This document shows, piece after piece, positions 60,757 through 64,000 of a DNA stretch of 64,000 nucleotides (positions are counted from its first letter, which is position 1; each line of letters opens with the position of its first letter). The stretch spans positions 19,421,358-19,485,357 of the forward strand of contig NC_081544.1 in NCBI RefSeq assembly GCF_901000735.1. The letters run 5' to 3'. Origin of the DNA: Corylus avellana (taxonomy: Eukaryota; Streptophyta; Magnoliopsida; Fagales; Betulaceae). Under the pieces are notes generated by a model that was given only the letters and a program-made list of their open reading frames with translations, made no database searches and had not been told where the DNA came from. The position numbers and the translations under genes were made by a program.

Positions 60757-61315
60757 ACTAAGAGCATTCTCATCGGACTAGTCAAATGTTATTTTAGCTT
60801 GTCGGGATGCTAAAATTAAAGTAAAAGAAGTTGCATCTAGGTCAGCAACTTGACAATTTTTTTGGGTGAAGTGTTAGAGCATTGCTTGCGGCCTCACCAA
60901 AACCATTTTTTTGTTATTTGGTAAGGCAATTTAGCAAATGTGACTAAAATCCTCAATTTTCAGCCTCACAATTTTAACCCAAAATAAATGGTGAGTGAAC
61001 AGTAGTCACTATCTTTAGTGAGTACTATTCACTCACACAATCAATAAGAACTAATATAAATTTTCTCTCCTTCCATATTCTTTGAAAAAGTAAACAAGAA
61101 ATATATAAAGAAGTATTTGAAAAATAATATTTAAATAGAATAGTGAAAGTTGATAGTTAAAATAATGAGGTTGCTAAGTGTGCTTTAAAAAATTGAATAG
61201 TTAAAATAGAGAAAAATGTATTTTTAATTATTTTGGTGAGTAAAATTTGTTGAAGCTGCTAGAAATACTCTTACAATGCTCAATAATATTCTCTCTTCTC
61301 AATAAATAATAATAA
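60757..61315. mobile_element. Probable MITE with AGAGCATT termini
   Basis: TAAGAGCATTCTCATCGG at about 60758 and the complementary-type TACTCTTACAATGCTC near 61268-61284 suggest inverted ends, with a second AGAGCATTGC inside at 60876. Sequence after 61745 resembles part of this interior, so the Mutator-type MITE at 61316-61734 may have inserted into it. Borders uncertain. Confidence 0.4.
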
Positions 61316-61734
61316 GGGAAAATTACAGTTTACCCTCCCAAAGTTGACATCGTTTTTCAACTCGAACATCAAATTTTCAATTTTTGCAATCCAACCCCAC
61401 AAAGTTCCAATTTTTTTTCAATTCGACCAATATCATCCCAAAATTCCCATATTGCCCTTGATTTTTATTTTTATTTTTATTGTTTTTTATGAAAACGAAA
61501 ACAAATTTGGGGGTGTAAAAATGACCAGATGACCCGTAGCCACCCCGAATTTTTTTTAAAATTTTTTTATAAAAAATAAAAAAATAAAAATTATGGGCAA
61601 TATGGGAAGTTTTGGATAAAATTGGTCAAATTGCAAAAATTTGGAACTTTGGGGGGTGGATTGCAAAAATTGAAACTTTGGTGTTCGAATTGAAAAACGC
61701 TGTCAACTTTGAGGGGGTAAACTGTAATTTTCCC
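61316..61734. mobile_element. Foldback Mutator-like MITE, 419 bp
   Basis: It starts GGGAAAATTACAGTTTACC and ends GGTAAACTGTAATTTTCCC. A perfect 9-bp duplication TAATAATAA flanks it (61307-61315 and 61735-61743). The arms of about 170-190 bp are inverted copies, leaving a short centre with GTAGCCACCCC. Confidence 0.92.
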
Positions 61735-61744
61735 TAATAATAAT

Positions 61745-63100
61745 AAAAAAATCTTAGAAAAAGAATATTTAAACAAAATAATAAAAGTAAATAGCTAAAA
61801 TTAATAGAGAGTAGGATATAAGTTCTTTGAAAAAGTAGCTACGTAGATAAAATAGAAAAAAAGGTAAACTTTTAGCTAAAATGAAGAACAAATTTGGTGA
61901 TCAGGATCCTTTGTTTTTTCCATTAATTAATATTCCCATTTCCTATAGTACCGAATATATTATGTCACAAAAGCATGCATACTTTATAATCAATGGCAAT
62001 GGACAGGTGTGGAGAAGATCCACCTCACATGCAATAAGATCCTTAAAAGAACATTGAAGATAGTTGGTTTGGTTTGGTCCACAGAGATCGAGCCAAAAAC
62101 CAAGAATATATGAACGGCCGACGTTCGTACGTTTGGTGGTGGTGTACCAACCTCTCACATTAATAATATCCAGAAACTCCATCTCCTAGCTAGGGGGCCG
62201 GATATGGAAGAATGGGATTATTTTCTCCTCTTTTATCCTTTACAAGACATTTGATTTGACACCAATTTGATCCACATTACCAACCAAGAACTACTCAATG
62301 GCAAGAGGAAAAGGGTGTGATAGAAAGATGCAGCATGCCTGTGGCTGTCACAGACACACACCCTGCCATTTTACCTTGTAATATTATATGAATGTCTGTG
62401 TACTACTGTGGCCCTTTTGGGATGAATTCAGCTCGTCTTTCCTTAACATGTCATCATCTTTGTTTTTGTCCATGTTTGCCATCAAGGGTTCTACCCACCA
62501 CCCCTTTTGGGCTATTGCATCCATCTCCCACAGACACAAAATTGATCGTGCATTCATTACTTTGGAATTCTCAGGTCCACTACTACTTTCAGTGCTTCAG
62601 GCATTACCTAGCTATAGAGCTAATTCATTTCATTTGGGCAGCTGTAGCTAGGTTCTTTTTATGTGTAGTACAACATATATTAAGTGGTTTTAAGCTTTCA
62701 ACCTTTCAGGTTGGAGGTTTGACATGTATAGGTTCTATTAGGTTTTAGCTAGAGATTCTATAATGTTGTTCTTTAAGACCCACCAATATTTTAGGATGCC
62801 CTTTAATTAACTGGAGAGAGGATTTCCTACCCTTTTTATGCTTCTAGGTGAAAACACGACTCATAATGAAATACAAAAGTGGAAGATAAAGGATTCATAG
62901 GCGGCTGTGGTTCACCGTGTTAGATACCTAGGTCTAGGAAATAGTCCAAAGACTACATCTTACTCTTATTTCTTGATGACGTTTACAATAGAAAACTGCA
63001 AGCAAGGTTAAAAGATAAGTATGGTAATCAAATCAAATCTGATTACAATTACTCTTCTGAAAGGTACGTAATTATCTTATTATGCATGCACACTGGATAT

Positions 63101-63149
<49 letters not shown>

Positions 63150-63454
63150 ACCAGTGGAGTAATTTTTCTTTTTCTGATTTTTTAGAAAACGTTATCCACG
63201 TAGAATCAGGAGAACACCAAAGAAACCGTAGCATAGGTTACTCTAAACATCAAAGAAATGAACTAGAAATACTAGTATTTCAGCTTTCTCATAAGCCATA
63301 ATTGCTTTCCAGCCAATATTTCACCTGAAAGGTGGCTTCTACTTAAAATAATGTCGCTTGCTCTTAACCCAATAGTTTCTAAAACAACGAAAGTAAAGTT
63401 TCATGTATAACGTAATATGGAAAATTTAAGAAATTTTTACTAAAATAAGCTATC
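61745..63454. other. No gene recognised
   Basis: Two overlapping ORFs near 62388-62748 lack any domain or clear coding character. A (TA)n microsatellite lies at 63110-63144. Confidence 0.5.
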
Positions 63455-63470
63455 AAATTGCATGATGGAT

Positions 63471-63562
63471 GTCCCTAAGAGGGACTATGCCTAATGAAGT
63501 AGAGGTTACTAGTTCGAATTTTCCTCCCCTTCCTGTACGGACATGTCAACAAAAAAAAAAAA
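63471..63562 (+). mobile_element. Short tRNA-type SINE with poly(A)
   Basis: A roughly 80-bp body ends in an A tract (63551-63562 and beyond). Perfect direct repeats AAATTGCATGATGGAT flank it (63455-63470 and 63563-63578), as for LINE-mobilised elements. GGTTACTAGTTCGAATTTTCC at about 63507-63527 resembles the polymerase III box B (GGTTCGANNCC). The 5' end is a short palindrome, GTCCCTAAGAGGGAC. The family name is unknown to me. Confidence 0.75.
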
Positions 63563-63578
63563 AAATTGCATGATGGAT

Positions 63579-64000
63579 TCTTTAAACCAACATAGCAACT
63601 TTGATCATTTCATTTATTACTAATTAAATAAAGTTAAAGCTCAAGTTTGTGGGAATAATTCTTTCTTTCTTCCTTCCTTTTTGAAAGCGTGGAGTGGGGG
63701 AATAATTTTAGTATACCATGGACTTCGGACTTAAAAATATTAAAAAAAAAAAAATCCCGAGCAAAATTATATGAAAATCAATAAATAAAATGCTGCAATG
63801 CTACCAACCAACCTAACATGCTTGTTGCTCTTGAAACCATGTTACTTTGTTTTAAAATTATGCGAACAGGAATCTTTTTATTTTATATATATATAGGGGA
63901 TTGTTTGTAGATATGCGAACAGGAAAGAAGTTAAATGGTATTATTGGGTTTGTCCATAATTATAATCATTTAATTACAGGCGGCGCAAGTCTTCGTGGAA
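63579..64000. other. No gene recognised
   Basis: AT-rich sequence to the window end with A and T runs and no coding signal. Confidence 0.5.

Noticed and set aside
62388..62748. Overlapping ORFs of 87 and 118 codons
   Set aside because: Neither frame shows a known motif, a clear signal peptide or splice context; two overlapping open frames of this length can occur by chance.

Overview
This is nuclear DNA from a flowering plant, almost certainly a eudicot. It is AT-rich, its genes carry introns, and most of its length is transposable elements. Three genes can be read from start to stop. NDHL (8671-9749, +) encodes a chloroplast NDH-complex subunit in five exons. A TMEM214/DUF2359 membrane-protein gene (10317-21225, -) has ten exons and a 5.2-kb intron. 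A BCCIP homolog (48127-50867, +) has eight exons. NDHL and the TMEM214 gene converge with 567 bp between their stop codons. From memory, the Arabidopsis homologs are also neighbours (At1g70760/At1g70770), so this looks like conserved synteny. The species cannot be named from the sequence.

Layout. 0.3-2.6 kb: a truncated, broken Ty1/copia element beside a decayed intron-containing gene (2.65-3.67 kb). 3.8-6.0 kb: a solo LTR with a perfect 5-bp target duplication. 6.0-8.0 kb: TIR elements, including two hAT-type ones. 8.5-21.4 kb: the NDHL/TMEM214 gene pair; three LINE 3' fragments lie in the large TMEM214 intron, all in the gene's orientation. 21.6-22.3 kb: a Tourist-like MITE. 22.5-33.0 kb: a nested tower in which a Mutator-like MITE holds one LTR, which holds a hAT element and a second LTR, which holds a 4.75-kb PIF/Harbinger element with decayed transposase and Myb-like genes. 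33.6-42.5 kb: an 8.9-kb CACTA element with dense subterminal repeats, no recognisable transposase and captured gene pieces, among them two neprosin exons between direct repeats. 42.8-47.8 kb: a LINE fragment, LTR-like sequence and a 2.6-kb hAT element carrying a RING-H2 gene tail. 48.1-50.9 kb: BCCIP. 51-64 kb: gene-poor, with Mutator-type MITEs, a long hairpin, another solo LTR, a copia 3' end and a small tRNA-type SINE with a 14-16 bp target duplication.

The three genes act separately (photosynthetic electron flow, ER membrane, nuclear/ribosome-related chaperone-type function). The interest lies in the transposon architecture: exact insertion junctions that date events relative to each other, gene capture by two different DNA transposon types, a reiterated palindrome shared by four LTR copies, and a GC-rich GGTGGCC module found inside different MITE superfamilies. 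Nothing here is clearly a new biological system. Boundaries marked by target duplications are firm; those given as approximate are not.
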